NCBI RefSeq assembly: GCF_003614945.1
Contig: NZ_QYCZ01000001.1
Span: 266,001-330,000, forward strand
Direction: 5' to 3'
From: Bergeyella cardium
GTDB taxonomy: Bacteria; Bacteroidota; Bacteroidia; Flavobacteriales; Weeksellaceae
DNA length: 64,000 bases
Below are positions 36,325 to 44,429 of this stretch, one piece after another. The notes below the pieces were generated by a model. It was not told where the DNA came from. It did not search any database and saw only the letters and a program-made list of their open reading frames with translations. The position numbers were made by a program, and so were the translations under genes. Each line of letters starts with the position of its first letter. Position 1 is the first letter of the stretch.

Positions 36325-36843
36325 TTATGAGAATGGTTCAACCCAAGTTCTTAGGAAATTCCGCTGAGAATCAAAGGCGAGAGATGAGAAATCGAGGTTA
36401 GATATTTTTACCCATATTCCATCGCTGACTTCCGACAGCTCGAGGGTTGGCAGGAATTTCTCCTTAACTTCATACTCGAAGAATATGTCCATCGTATTGT
36501 AATCAATTCCTTTAAAATGATATACATTGGGGCGAGTGCCGAGAATCCTTAGCCGAGATACATCGATTGGAAGCTGGAGCTCTTCCATTAGTTCTCGTTT
36601 GCAGGTCTCTTCTGCGGACTCATTAGGATCTACAAAACCTCCTGATAAATCCAGCATTCCGCTTTTGGGCTCTTGGCTTCTTTTGGTGAAGAAAATTTCA
36701 TCTCTGCAACGAAGGATAACAGCTACGGCAGCTGCGCAATTATGGTAGAGAACGAAATCACAATCCGTACAGCTCAGCTTATTGATTTCATTGAATTGCA
36801 AAGTTTTGTTGCCACATTTTGGGCAGTATTGAAGCTCCTTCAT
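36325..36843 (-). CDS. Nudix hydrolase with N-terminal zinc ribbon
   Basis: The 172-residue protein starts with a zinc ribbon (CPKCGNKT and CTDCDFV, four Cys near residues 7-29), then a Nudix domain with the box GFVDPNESAEETCKRELMEE followed by LQL; the box matches GX5EX7REUXEE, with Gln at the usual final Gly position. The zinc ribbon plus Nudix order is seen in NudC-type NADH pyrophosphatases and relatives, but this protein is shorter and lacks the NudC SQPWPFPxS motif, so the substrate is open. Confidence 0.88.
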   Translation of the reverse strand: MKELQYCPKCGNKTLQFNEINKLSCTDCDFVLYHNCAAAVAVILRCRDEIFFTKRSQEPKSGMLDLSGGFVDPNESAEETCKRELMEELQLPIDVSRLRILGTRPNVYHFKGIDYNTMDIFFEYEVKEKFLPTLELSEVSDGIWVKISNLDFSSLAFDSQRNFLRTWVEPFS

Positions 36844-36860
36844 ACTTGAGAATTTTAAAG

Positions 36861-36868
36861 CAAAGATA
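36861..36868 (-). promoter_or_regulatory. -7 promoter box of the Nudix gene
   Basis: On the minus strand the bases read TATCTTTG, 17 bp before the ATG. Confidence 0.5.
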
Positions 36869-37039
36869 AGTATAGTTTGGAAAGAATTTTTTATTCAGAA
36901 AAGCTGGTCTGCTTCTTATAGAAAATTTTGGGAGAGGGGATTTATTAGTGTTGTTTGTATTTATAATAATGCTTTTGAGACCGTGAGTAATGCTGTTTTT
37001 TTTATTAAAAAATTAAAGAGGGTTTAAGAAATAAACCGA

Positions 37040-37081
37040 TAAAAAAGAGAGCAGTACTTTTATCAGTACTGCTCTTTTTTA
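37040..37081 (-). terminator. Intrinsic terminator of pyk
   Basis: An 11-bp stem AGAGCAGTACT / AGTACTGCTCT (37048-37075), flanked by A and T runs on both sides, starts 5 bp beyond the pyk stop. It can work in both directions. Confidence 0.9.
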
Positions 37082-37085
37082 TGGA

Positions 37086-38531
37086 TTAAATGGTGGTTAG
37101 TCTTAGGGTATTGGTTTTGCCTCCTTCGTGGGCGGGCATTGCATTGAGGTTGATGACCATATCTCCCTGCTCTACGAATTTGTTTGAATAGGTAAGCGTA
37201 TTTACTTGTACGATAGTTTCATCTGTGGATTTTTGCATATCATAGAAGAAAGCTCGTACGCCCCAAAGGAGATTTAGCTGGGTAATAACCCGCTTGTTTG
37301 AGCTATAAACGATAATATGAGAGTTGGGTCTCTGCGAAGAAATCTGGAAAGCGGTATATCCTGAGTAGGTGAGGGTAACGATTGCCTGTACCTCTATGGA
37401 TTTTGCGATACGAACTGCTCCAAGACATATTCTGTTTGTGATGAAGCGCTCGTCTATACAGTTAAACTGCTTTTCAATAATGTTGTTCCTTTCTCTATAA
37501 TAGTCGGTTGTTTCAATATTTTTGATGATTTTAGACATATTCTTAATCACTTCTACTGGGTATTTCCCTACGGAAGTCTCTCCAGAGAGCATTACGGCAT
37601 CGGCGCCGTCTAATACGGAATTTGCCACATCATTTACTTCTGCTCGGGTAGGAGTGAGGCTGTTGATCATTGTTTCCATCATTTGGGTAGCGATGATGAT
37701 AGGTTTTGCGTGCTCTCTGGATTTCTCTACCAATGCTTTTTGTATTGCGGGTACTTCCTCCATTGGGATTTCTACGCCAAGGTCTCCTCTTGCTACCATT
37801 AGGGCATTGCAGTGTTCGAGGATTTCATCGATGTTTTTCACCCCTTCTGGCTTTTCTATCTTCGCAATAATAGGTGTTGGGAAGTTGTTGGTAGGATGGT
37901 TGGCGATGATTTCTTTTAGGTCTATGATATCCTGCGCGTATCTTACGAAAGAGAGCGCTATCCAGTCCAGTTGGAGGTCTAATATAAAGTTAGCATCTCT
38001 GATGTCTTTTTCTGTAAGTGCTGGTAGGGATACATTGGTATTGGGCAGGTTTACGCCTTTCTTGGAGCTTAGTGGCCCACCTTGTATAGTTTTTGCTTTT
38101 ACAGTGTCTTTTTCATTGGTTTCTATGACTTCGAGGACGAGTTTTCCATCATCAATAAGGATGGTTTCTCCCACTTTTACATCTTTTGGAAACTGCTGAT
38201 AGGTCATATAGACTTTTGTGGAATCACCCTCAATCTCCTCATTGGTAAAGGTGAGTATATCCCCAGGGTTGAGGAAAGCACCTTCCTTCACTACACCGAT
38301 TCTCAGTTTGGGACCTTGTAAATCTCCGAGTATTCCTACCGAGTATCCGAAGTCTGCATTGATTTCTCGGATGAGTTCTACATTCTTTCTTACCAGGTCA
38401 TAGTCTGCGTGTGAGAAGTTTATTCTGAATACGTCTACTCCGGCTTTAATCATTTCTATCATCGTTTCTTTGTTGGATGATGCTGGGCCGAGCGTTGCGA
38501 TAATCTTAGTTTTTTTTAAGTCTTTGTTCAT
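37086..38531 (-). CDS. pyk: Pyruvate kinase
   Basis: The 481-residue protein makes pyruvate and ATP from phosphoenolpyruvate in glycolysis. Visible motifs are KIIATLGPASSNKE at the start, RINFSHADY, the active-site lysine in PIIAKIEKPEGVKN, MVARGDLGVEIP and MLSGETSVGKYP. Length fits bacterial type II enzymes. It overlaps the upstream IPExxxVDY-type gene by 26 bp. Confidence 0.97.
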   Translation of the reverse strand: MNKDLKKTKIIATLGPASSNKETMIEMIKAGVDVFRINFSHADYDLVRKNVELIREINADFGYSVGILGDLQGPKLRIGVVKEGAFLNPGDILTFTNEEIEGDSTKVYMTYQQFPKDVKVGETILIDDGKLVLEVIETNEKDTVKAKTIQGGPLSSKKGVNLPNTNVSLPALTEKDIRDANFILDLQLDWIALSFVRYAQDIIDLKEIIANHPTNNFPTPIIAKIEKPEGVKNIDEILEHCNALMVARGDLGVEIPMEEVPAIQKALVEKSREHAKPIIIATQMMETMINSLTPTRAEVNDVANSVLDGADAVMLSGETSVGKYPVEVIKNMSKIIKNIETTDYYRERNNIIEKQFNCIDERFITNRICLGAVRIAKSIEVQAIVTLTYSGYTAFQISSQRPNSHIIVYSSNKRVITQLNLLWGVRAFFYDMQKSTDETIVQVNTLTYSNKFVEQGDMVINLNAMPAHEGGKTNTLRLTTI

Positions 38532-39006
38532 AATATTCGTATTGAATGAGTTTATAGAGCGGATGATTAGAATCGGTAATCAGCTCCTGAATGGAAAAAT
38601 TGATATTTTGAGAGGGCAAAAGTACAGAAAAATCTGCAATATTATCTGAAGAGAACATAATGTAATCTACTTCCTCAGCCTTTGGAATCAGGTAATGAAT
38701 TGGGTTTTCATCACTGAAGAGTTCATCGATTTCCTTTTTCTGATGGGAAAGGCAAGATTTGTTCTTGAACAAGCGAATGATATTCCTCGTCTGCCCATCG
38801 CAAGCCTGAAATACGCTGTGCTGGTAATTAAAATACTCACCACAGATTTCTAAATCTACTGTTCGCTCAAACTGTAATTTTCTGCTACTGTTAATTTTGA
38901 AGAAAAATTCGTGTGGATGTATCTTATCAGAGAGTCTAAGCAACCCCAAAGACACTTCTTCTATTTCGTCTTCATCTTCCAGAATAAATGGATTTTGAGC
39001 TCTCAT
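38506..39006 (-). CDS. IPExxxVDY-type protein of unknown function
   Basis: The 166-residue soluble protein carries the motif LIPKAEEVDYIMF near residues 105-117; the family is named for IPExxxVDY, here IPKAEEVDY with Lys in place of the first Glu. The family is known only from Flavobacteriia, normally between pyk and rnc as here. Its start region and the last residues (YYEQRLKKN) overlap nothing but the pyk start by 26 bp, implying translational coupling. Role unknown. Confidence 0.88.
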   Translation of the reverse strand: MRAQNPFILEDEDEIEEVSLGLLRLSDKIHPHEFFFKINSSRKLQFERTVDLEICGEYFNYQHSVFQACDGQTRNIIRLFKNKSCLSHQKKEIDELFSDENPIHYLIPKAEEVDYIMFSSDNIADFSVLLPSQNINFSIQELITDSNHPLYKLIQYEYYEQRLKKN

Positions 39007-39026
39007 ACTTCTCTATAAAATTTCCA

Positions 39027-39034
39027 CAAAAGTA
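39027..39034 (-). promoter_or_regulatory. -7 promoter box for the IPExxxVDY gene and pyk
   Basis: On the minus strand the bases read TACTTTTG, 20 bp before the ATG: the same box and distance as for the alpha/beta hydrolase gene, which also has the dispersed element just upstream. Confidence 0.55.
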
Positions 39035-39057
39035 AGGATTTCTCCTTTTTAGGAGGG

Positions 39058-39186
39058 GGATTGAAGTCAATTTTTGGAGGGATGAAAGTCGTATTTTTAA
39101 AAAAGGCAGTCAGTTTTTTTACCTTCTCTGTGGGGTTTGGAAATCAATAACTTATAGAGGTGGATTTTTACACTTTTGGAGGCTAT
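39058..39186. repeat. Dispersed intergenic element, short copy, with one core unit
   Basis: This 129-bp copy of the element at 5126-5336 lies between the rnc stop and the promoter of the IPExxxVDY gene. Only about 10 substitutions are seen in the flanks. It has a single GGCAGTCAG core between A and T runs. In both places it sits in the same orientation upstream of a minus-strand gene with a TACTTTTG promoter box. Confidence 0.88.
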
Positions 39187-39190
39187 TTTT

Positions 39191-39958
39191 TTACTGCTTT
39201 TGGGGGATTTTCGTAAGTATCCGTTGTTTTTTGTTGAGGGAGTAGAAGGCTCTTTGTGCGGCTTTTTCTTCTGCTTTTTTCTTGGAAGATTCGCTGGCGT
39301 TGGTTATTCTTTTGCCTTCGAGGATTACATAGGAGCGGAAGACGCTCGTTTTCTCGGAAGGGGAACTTTCTTCCACCGTTTCGTAGGCGAGAGATTTTTT
39401 CTCCTTTTGAGACCATTCGAGCAGGAGGCTTTTATAGCTGATGATTTTATTTTCCAGCTGATTGATTTTCTCAGGCGTTAAGAGCTTTCCGAGTACTATT
39501 TTTTTGCAAGATTCATAATCGGTATCAAGGAATATAGCCCCGATGAGCGCTTCAAATAGGTTTCCTGCAATATCCTCGCTTAGGATTGTACCTTTGGTGT
39601 TCTTTATAAGGCGGGAGAGTTTTAATTCCTCCCCGAGCTTATTTAGATTTTTCCGATTGACGATTTTAGACTTCAATTGCGTCATAAAACCCTCGTTGGA
39701 CTTCGGGTAATTGATGAACAGATACGAGGAAATAATAGACCCAAGCACGGCATCACCAAGGAATTCTAAGCGCTCGTAGTTCTTATAATTGTTTCTGGAA
39801 AGTTTTAGTGAGAAAGCCTCTTTGTAGAGGTCTATATTGCGTATTTCGTAGCCTACAATGGCTTTTATCTTTTCTTTAAAATTAAAATCTTCGTTGCTGA
39901 GGGGTGGTGTCTTCTCCTTAAACAGAAATTTACTGATGTATTTCTGAAGCCTCATCAT
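39191..39958 (-). CDS. rnc: Ribonuclease III
   Basis: The 255-residue protein cleaves double-stranded RNA in rRNA and mRNA processing. The catalytic signature NYERLEFLGDAVLGSI lies near residues 79-94, the second acidic patch is GNLFEALIGAIFLD near residue 132, and a C-terminal double-stranded RNA-binding domain ends with SSKKKAEEKAAQRAFYSL. It follows fabF after 9 bp, the usual fabF-rnc order. Confidence 0.96.
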   Translation of the reverse strand: MMRLQKYISKFLFKEKTPPLSNEDFNFKEKIKAIVGYEIRNIDLYKEAFSLKLSRNNYKNYERLEFLGDAVLGSIISSYLFINYPKSNEGFMTQLKSKIVNRKNLNKLGEELKLSRLIKNTKGTILSEDIAGNLFEALIGAIFLDTDYESCKKIVLGKLLTPEKINQLENKIISYKSLLLEWSQKEKKSLAYETVEESSPSEKTSVFRSYVILEGKRITNASESSKKKAEEKAAQRAFYSLNKKQRILTKIPQKQ

Positions 39959-39967
39959 AGACTGGAA

Positions 39968-41215
39968 TTATATTTTTTTGAAAAGTACGCAAGCGTTATG
40001 TCCACCGAAGCCAAAAGTATTGCTCATTGCTACGCTGATATCCCTTTTTACCGCTTTGTTAAATGTGAAGTCTAATTTGTCATCAATCTTCTCATCGTCT
40101 GTAAAGTGGTTGATGGTTGGTGGAACTACTCCGTGAGTTAATGCCCCCACAGTAGCAATAGCTTCTATAACTCCTGCAGCACCGAGCAAATGCCCCGTCA
40201 TAGACTTAGTGGAGTTGATTTGAATATTGTAAGCGTGCTCACCGAAGAGCCTTGCAATAGCACTGGATTCTGCAATATCTCCGAGTGGAGTAGAGGTTCC
40301 GTGCATATTGATATGATCTACCTGGTCAGGGGAAAGTCCCGCATCTTCTACGCAGCTTTTCATTACGAGATAAGCCCCGAGACCCTCTGGGTGAGGAGCT
40401 GTCATATGGTAAGCATCTGCGCTGAGACCACCTCCTGAAAGCTCTGCATAGATAGTTGCCCCTCTCTTTACCGCGTGTTCATATTCTTCGAGTACGATAG
40501 AGCCTGCACCTTCGCCTAAGACAAAACCATCGCGGTCTTTATCAAACGGGCGGGAAGCGGTTTTAGGGTCATCATTCCTTGTAGAGAGTGCCATTAAAGC
40601 ATTAAAGCCACCTACGCCACTTGCAGTAACTGCTGCTTCGGAGCCACCGCATACAATAACATCTGCTTTGCCTAATTGGATGAGCATTTTAGAGTCTATA
40701 ATAGCATTAGCAGAGGAAGCACAAGCGGAAACGGTAGTGTAATTAGGTCCGTGGAAACCGAACTCCATAGAGATATGTCCTGGGGTAATGTCGGCTATCA
40801 TTTTAGGGATGAAGAAAGGGTTAAACCTCGGTACTCCATTCGAGTTTGCATAGCCTAAAACTTCGGTTTCAAAAGTTTCTAAACCTCCAATCCCAGAGCC
40901 CCAGATAACACCGATTCGATTTTTATCTACATTATCTTCTATCAGTCTTGCGTGGGCTACAGCTTCTCTTGCTGCCACCATACCGAGCTGTGTGTTTCTG
41001 TCCATTTTCTTTGCCTCTTTTTTATCAAAGTGGTCAAGCGGGTTAAAGCCCTTCACTTCGCAGGCAAATTTGGTCTTGAAGTTTGTAGGATCGAAAAGAG
41101 TAATCGGAGCTGCTCCGCTCACACCTTTCACAAGGTTTTCCCAGTATTCATTTGCATTATTTCCTATTGGAGTTATGGCGCCAAATCCTGTTACAACTAC
41201 TCTTTTCAATTCCAT
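39968..41215 (-). CDS. fabF: 3-oxoacyl-[ACP] synthase II FabF
   Basis: The 415-residue condensing enzyme extends acyl-ACP in fatty acid synthesis. The nucleophile is C165 in TTVSACASSANAI; the two catalytic histidines are in NMHGTSTPLGD and SMTGHLLGAAG. It starts 23 bp after acpP, forming the standard acpP-fabF-rnc unit. Confidence 0.97.
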   Translation of the reverse strand: MELKRVVVTGFGAITPIGNNANEYWENLVKGVSGAAPITLFDPTNFKTKFACEVKGFNPLDHFDKKEAKKMDRNTQLGMVAAREAVAHARLIEDNVDKNRIGVIWGSGIGGLETFETEVLGYANSNGVPRFNPFFIPKMIADITPGHISMEFGFHGPNYTTVSACASSANAIIDSKMLIQLGKADVIVCGGSEAAVTASGVGGFNALMALSTRNDDPKTASRPFDKDRDGFVLGEGAGSIVLEEYEHAVKRGATIYAELSGGGLSADAYHMTAPHPEGLGAYLVMKSCVEDAGLSPDQVDHINMHGTSTPLGDIAESSAIARLFGEHAYNIQINSTKSMTGHLLGAAGVIEAIATVGALTHGVVPPTINHFTDDEKIDDKLDFTFNKAVKRDISVAMSNTFGFGGHNACVLFKKI

Positions 41216-41238
41216 AAGTTTGTTTTTTTAGTTTTTTG

Positions 41239-41478
41239 TTATTTGTTTACTACTTCTTCTATGTAAGCAATAGCGTGCCCCACAGTAGTAATTTTCTCAG
41301 CCTGATCGTCTGGAATTTGAATGTTGAATTCTTTTTCAAATTCCATAATAAGCTCAACTGTATCTAAAGAATCAGCTCCTAAATCGTTTGTGAAGCTTGC
41401 TTCAGGAGTTACTTCTGTTTCTTCTACATCTAGCTTATCAGCGATGATAGCTTTTACTCTTGATGAAATGTCTGACAT
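41239..41478 (-). CDS. acpP: Acyl carrier protein
   Basis: The 79-residue acidic protein carries growing fatty acids. The phosphopantetheine attachment site is S37 in [13 protein letters not shown]. It is the first gene of the acpP-fabF-rnc unit. Confidence 0.98.
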   Translation of the reverse strand: MSDISSRVKAIIADKLDVEETEVTPEASFTNDLGADSLDTVELIMEFEKEFNIQIPDDQAEKITTVGHAIAYIEEVVNK

Positions 41479-41512
41479 AGTATATTATTTTAAAGTTATT
41501 TTAATCTGGGTG

Positions 41513-41520
41513 CAAATATA
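41513..41520 (-). promoter_or_regulatory. -7 promoter box of acpP
   Basis: On the minus strand the bases read TATATTTG, 34 bp before the acpP ATG. The rest of the 266-bp spacer to 41744 holds only the terminator of the next gene. Confidence 0.55.
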
Positions 41521-41707
41521 TAAAATTCTTTAAGACTTACATCTTTTTTTAGTTTATCTGTAATCTTATTTAATATGAGAATTGCAGCCTGCTATTTGTT
41601 TTTAGTTATAGGGGAAATGAATAATGATGGGGTATTAAATTTGGGGATTTCGTAATAAGAGTCTAAAATAGGATAGCTTTCCCGTTCTTTAAGTACAGTA
41701 TATATCT

Positions 41708-41735
41708 AAAAAGAGAGCCTACAAGCTCTCTTTTT
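41708..41735 (-). terminator. Intrinsic terminator of the leucine-rich-repeat gene
   Basis: An 11-bp stem AAAAAGAGAGC / GCTCTCTTTTT with a 6-nt loop lies 9 bp beyond the stop. Confidence 0.9.
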
Positions 41736-41744
41736 AAATAATGG

Positions 41745-43532
41745 TTAGTAGTTATATCCTTTTATTTTATCTTTATGAGGAGCCCAATCTTGGTGGGTAT
41801 GGTATGCATTAAGACTTGCTTGAGGGACATAGAAAGTACAATTTATATCGAATGTTTCAGTTAAGGAGGGAGGGGTTGTAGCTCGTATATAGACTTCTGC
41901 ATTCTTGTTTAGTTGACGAAGATTTCCATCTTGAATTTCTTTAATAGTTTCTCCCAGAATAACCTTTTTTAAGTTAGGTAGGACATGTATAGCTTCTGAT
42001 GTCAGAGTTATTATAGAATCTAGGGTGAGTGTTTCTAAACTTGTTAATCCATGGAAAGCACGTTCTTCTACTGTAGTAACTTTAGGAAGGTTAAGAGTGG
42101 TTAGCTTAGTATCGCCAAAGGCTCCCCAACCTATTGAAGTAGCATTAGGTAGGCTTATGCTTGTTAACCCACTGTTTTCGAAAGCATAACGATTTACTGT
42201 AGTAACTTTGGGGAGGTTAAGAGTGGTTAGTTTTGTTCTAGAGAAAGCGCTTTCACCTATTGAAGTGGCTTCGGGTAGATTTATGCTTGTTATATTTGTA
42301 CTTTCGAAAGCACGTCCTCCAATTATTTGTGCTTTAGGGAGGTTAAGAGTGGTTAGTTTTGTTCTAGAGAAAGCGCTTTCACCTATTGAAGTGGCTTCGG
42401 GTAGATTTATGCTTGTTATATTTGTACTTTCGAAAGCATGTCCTCCAATTATTTGTGCTTTAGGGAGGTTAAGAGTGGTTAGTTTTGTTCCAGAGAAAGC
42501 ATACCAACCTATTGAAGTGACTTCAGGGAAGTTTATATCTGTTATTTTAGAGCCCCCAAAAGCCCTTTCTCCAATAGTAGTAACTTTTGGAGCCGAAATG
42601 TTTGTTAAATGAGTGTTATAAAAAGCCCAGCTCCCTATTAAGGTAGCTTCTGGTAAGCTGATATTAGAGAGATTGCTGTCTTCAAAAGCACTTTTGCCTA
42701 CAGAGGTTACAGAAGGGAAATTGGCGGTAGTTAGTAGTTTGGTGTATGAGAATGCATTTTTCTTAATCGTAGTTAGTTGAGATAAGTCAATACTTTTTAA
42801 ATTGCTTTTTTGGAATATACCATCTTCTGCAATTTTTAAATTAGGAAGATTGAGTTCAGTTACCCCTTTATTCTCTTCAAAAGCGTGCTCTTCTATTTCA
42901 GTTACAGATTGGGGGATGGTTACCTTTAAGTCTTTAGTATTTTGAAAGGCATAATTACCTATTTTAGTAACACCATCTTTTATAATAAATGTCTTAATAC
43001 CACCAGAGTTTTGTAATAATCTTTCGCTTATAGTAGTTACATTTGCCATATCAGAATATTGATTCATATCTATATTCTGGGTGTATTTATTTAACCATTG
43101 CATTAGTACAGTACCATCTGCACTTATGATATAGTCAAGTTTGGGTGCTGTTTTTTGTAGCGGCTGCCAAGTAGTACCATCGTAGAAGTAGAAGCCTTTT
43201 GCATTTACATTTGCTACAAGAGCATCAGCTGTGGTATTTTGTCCTTCGGTATAATTATCTACATTGCTGATATATACTAATGTGGATTCTACAGGTTCTG
43301 TTATTTTAGCAATACTTACTTTGCTCAGGTTTGGGATAATGATACCCTGGTTAGCTGTTTCATCAGTGGTTTTAACCTCTATATCCAATGTAGCTCTTGG
43401 GGAAATAGAGTTGATACCTATTCTCCCAACATCCTCTTTTTGAGGAGCTGCAGGAGTGCTTTGTGCAAAGCTGTTAGCAGTAATTCCTAAGAAGCAGGCA
43501 ACGGCTGCATTCAAAAATAGTTTCGTACTCAT
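41745..43532 (-). CDS. Secreted BspA-like leucine-rich-repeat protein
   Basis: The 595-residue protein has a signal peptide (MSTKLFLNAAVACFLGITA), then a head region of a type common in Weeksellaceae surface proteins (GRIGINSISPRATLDIEVK ... GFYFYDGTTWQP), then about 15 leucine-rich units of about 21-23 residues of the BspA/LRR_5 type, such as FSRTKLTTLNLPKAQIIGG. No sorting domain was recognised at the end (WAPHKDKIKGYNY), so attachment is unclear. BspA-like proteins bind host proteins in oral Bacteroidota; a binding role here is inference. Residues encoded by 42211-42462 contain a 42-residue duplication. Confidence 0.88.
   Translation of the reverse strand: MSTKLFLNAAVACFLGITANSFAQSTPAAPQKEDVGRIGINSISPRATLDIEVKTTDETANQGIIIPNLSKVSIAKITEPVESTLVYISNVDNYTEGQNTTADALVANVNAKGFYFYDGTTWQPLQKTAPKLDYIISADGTVLMQWLNKYTQNIDMNQYSDMANVTTISERLLQNSGGIKTFIIKDGVTKIGNYAFQNTKDLKVTIPQSVTEIEEHAFEENKGVTELNLPNLKIAEDGIFQKSNLKSIDLSQLTTIKKNAFSYTKLLTTANFPSVTSVGKSAFEDSNLSNISLPEATLIGSWAFYNTHLTNISAPKVTTIGERAFGGSKITDINFPEVTSIGWYAFSGTKLTTLNLPKAQIIGGHAFESTNITSINLPEATSIGESAFSRTKLTTLNLPKAQIIGGRAFESTNITSINLPEATSIGESAFSRTKLTTLNLPKVTTVNRYAFENSGLTSISLPNATSIGWGAFGDTKLTTLNLPKVTTVEERAFHGLTSLETLTLDSIITLTSEAIHVLPNLKKVILGETIKEIQDGNLRQLNKNAEVYIRATTPPSLTETFDINCTFYVPQASLNAYHTHQDWAPHKDKIKGYNY
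42211..42462 (-). repeat. 126-bp tandem duplication inside the leucine-rich-repeat gene
   Basis: Copies 42211-42336 and 42337-42462 differ at a single base (CACGTCC versus CATGTCC), which changes Arg to His in the encoded units. A partial third copy continues for 28 bp. The period equals 42 residues, two leucine-rich units, so the frame is kept. Confidence 0.95.
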
Positions 43533-43583
43533 AAGTAATAATGTATAATTTATGTTGTTAATATTCTACTTAAAAAAAGCGTG

Positions 43584-43591
43584 CAAAACTA
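43584..43591 (-). promoter_or_regulatory. -7 promoter box of the leucine-rich-repeat gene
   Basis: On the minus strand the bases read TAGTTTTG, 51 bp before the ATG. Confidence 0.5.
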
Positions 43592-43715
43592 TAATATTCT
43601 TTTGGGATATTGGGAAGGATAATGATTTATATTTTCTATTGTGATAGAAAAAAGAGAATAGATTATATAAGGCGAATAAATTAAATACTCATCTTCAAAA
43701 TCTTATTTTAATCCT

Positions 43716-43723
43716 TATTTTTG
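43716..43723 (+). promoter_or_regulatory. -7 promoter box of folE
   Basis: TATTTTTG matches the consensus, 20 bp before the folE ATG. Confidence 0.55.
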
Positions 43724-43743
43724 CAACCGTATTAATCCTTATT

Positions 43744-44406
43744 ATGATAGATAATTTTGATATTGATGATGACCTCTTTACAGGTAAGGAGCACACCCCT
43801 CTAAGGGAAGATGCTTTCCTGCTGAGCCCTGAAGAGAAAATTCAGAAGATAGAAAAACACTTTGCAGAGATAATGCACACGCTGGGGATGGATATGACAG
43901 ACGACTCGCTGAGAGACTCCCCGAAACGAGTGGCAAAAATGTTCGTAAATGAAATATTCGGAGGCTTGCTGCCGGAGAATAAGCCCGGCATCTCTACCTT
44001 TACCAATAAGTATAAGTATCGCCAGATGCTGGTAGAGAAAGATATCACGGTTTATTCTTTTTGCGAGCATCATTTCCTACCGATTATCGGAAAGGCGCAT
44101 ATAGCGTATATTTCTAATGGGGAGGTGATTGGCCTGTCTAAAATCAATAGAATCGTAGATTATTACGCCAAGCGGCCGCAGGTGCAGGAGCGGCTCACAA
44201 TGCAGATTGTAGATGCGATGAAAGAAGCCCTTGGAACCAAAGATGTAGCCTGTATAATAGATGCAAAACACCTCTGTGTAAATTGCCGGGGGATAAAGGA
44301 TACGCAGAGCTCCACCATAACCGCAGAGTTGAGCGGAATCTTCCGTACCAACCCCATTACCCGCCAAGAATTTCTGCATTATGTGGGGATGAGCTCACTT
44401 GTTTAA
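43744..44406 (+). CDS. folE: GTP cyclohydrolase I
   Basis: The 220-residue enzyme makes dihydroneopterin triphosphate from GTP, first step of folate synthesis. Zinc and catalytic residues are seen in YSFCEHHFLPIIGKAHIAY and KHLCVNCRGIKD. The first 40 residues are an acidic extension before the conserved domain. It is followed by cysS after 23 bp, probably as one transcript. Confidence 0.96.
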   Translation: MIDNFDIDDDLFTGKEHTPLREDAFLLSPEEKIQKIEKHFAEIMHTLGMDMTDDSLRDSPKRVAKMFVNEIFGGLLPENKPGISTFTNKYKYRQMLVEKDITVYSFCEHHFLPIIGKAHIAYISNGEVIGLSKINRIVDYYAKRPQVQERLTMQIVDAMKEALGTKDVACIIDAKHLCVNCRGIKDTQSSTITAELSGIFRTNPITRQEFLHYVGMSSLV

Positions 44407-44429
44407 TACATTTTTTTTAAATCAATTTT

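Noticed and set aside
39176-39481. 101-codon plus-strand frame opposite rnc
   Set aside because: It lies antisense within the conserved RNase III gene and its Phe-rich composition is the mirror of Lys/Glu-rich coding.
42211-42462. Insertion sequence or recombination cassette in the leucine-rich-repeat gene
   Set aside because: The repeated DNA encodes ordinary leucine-rich units in frame and has no inverted ends or recombinase.
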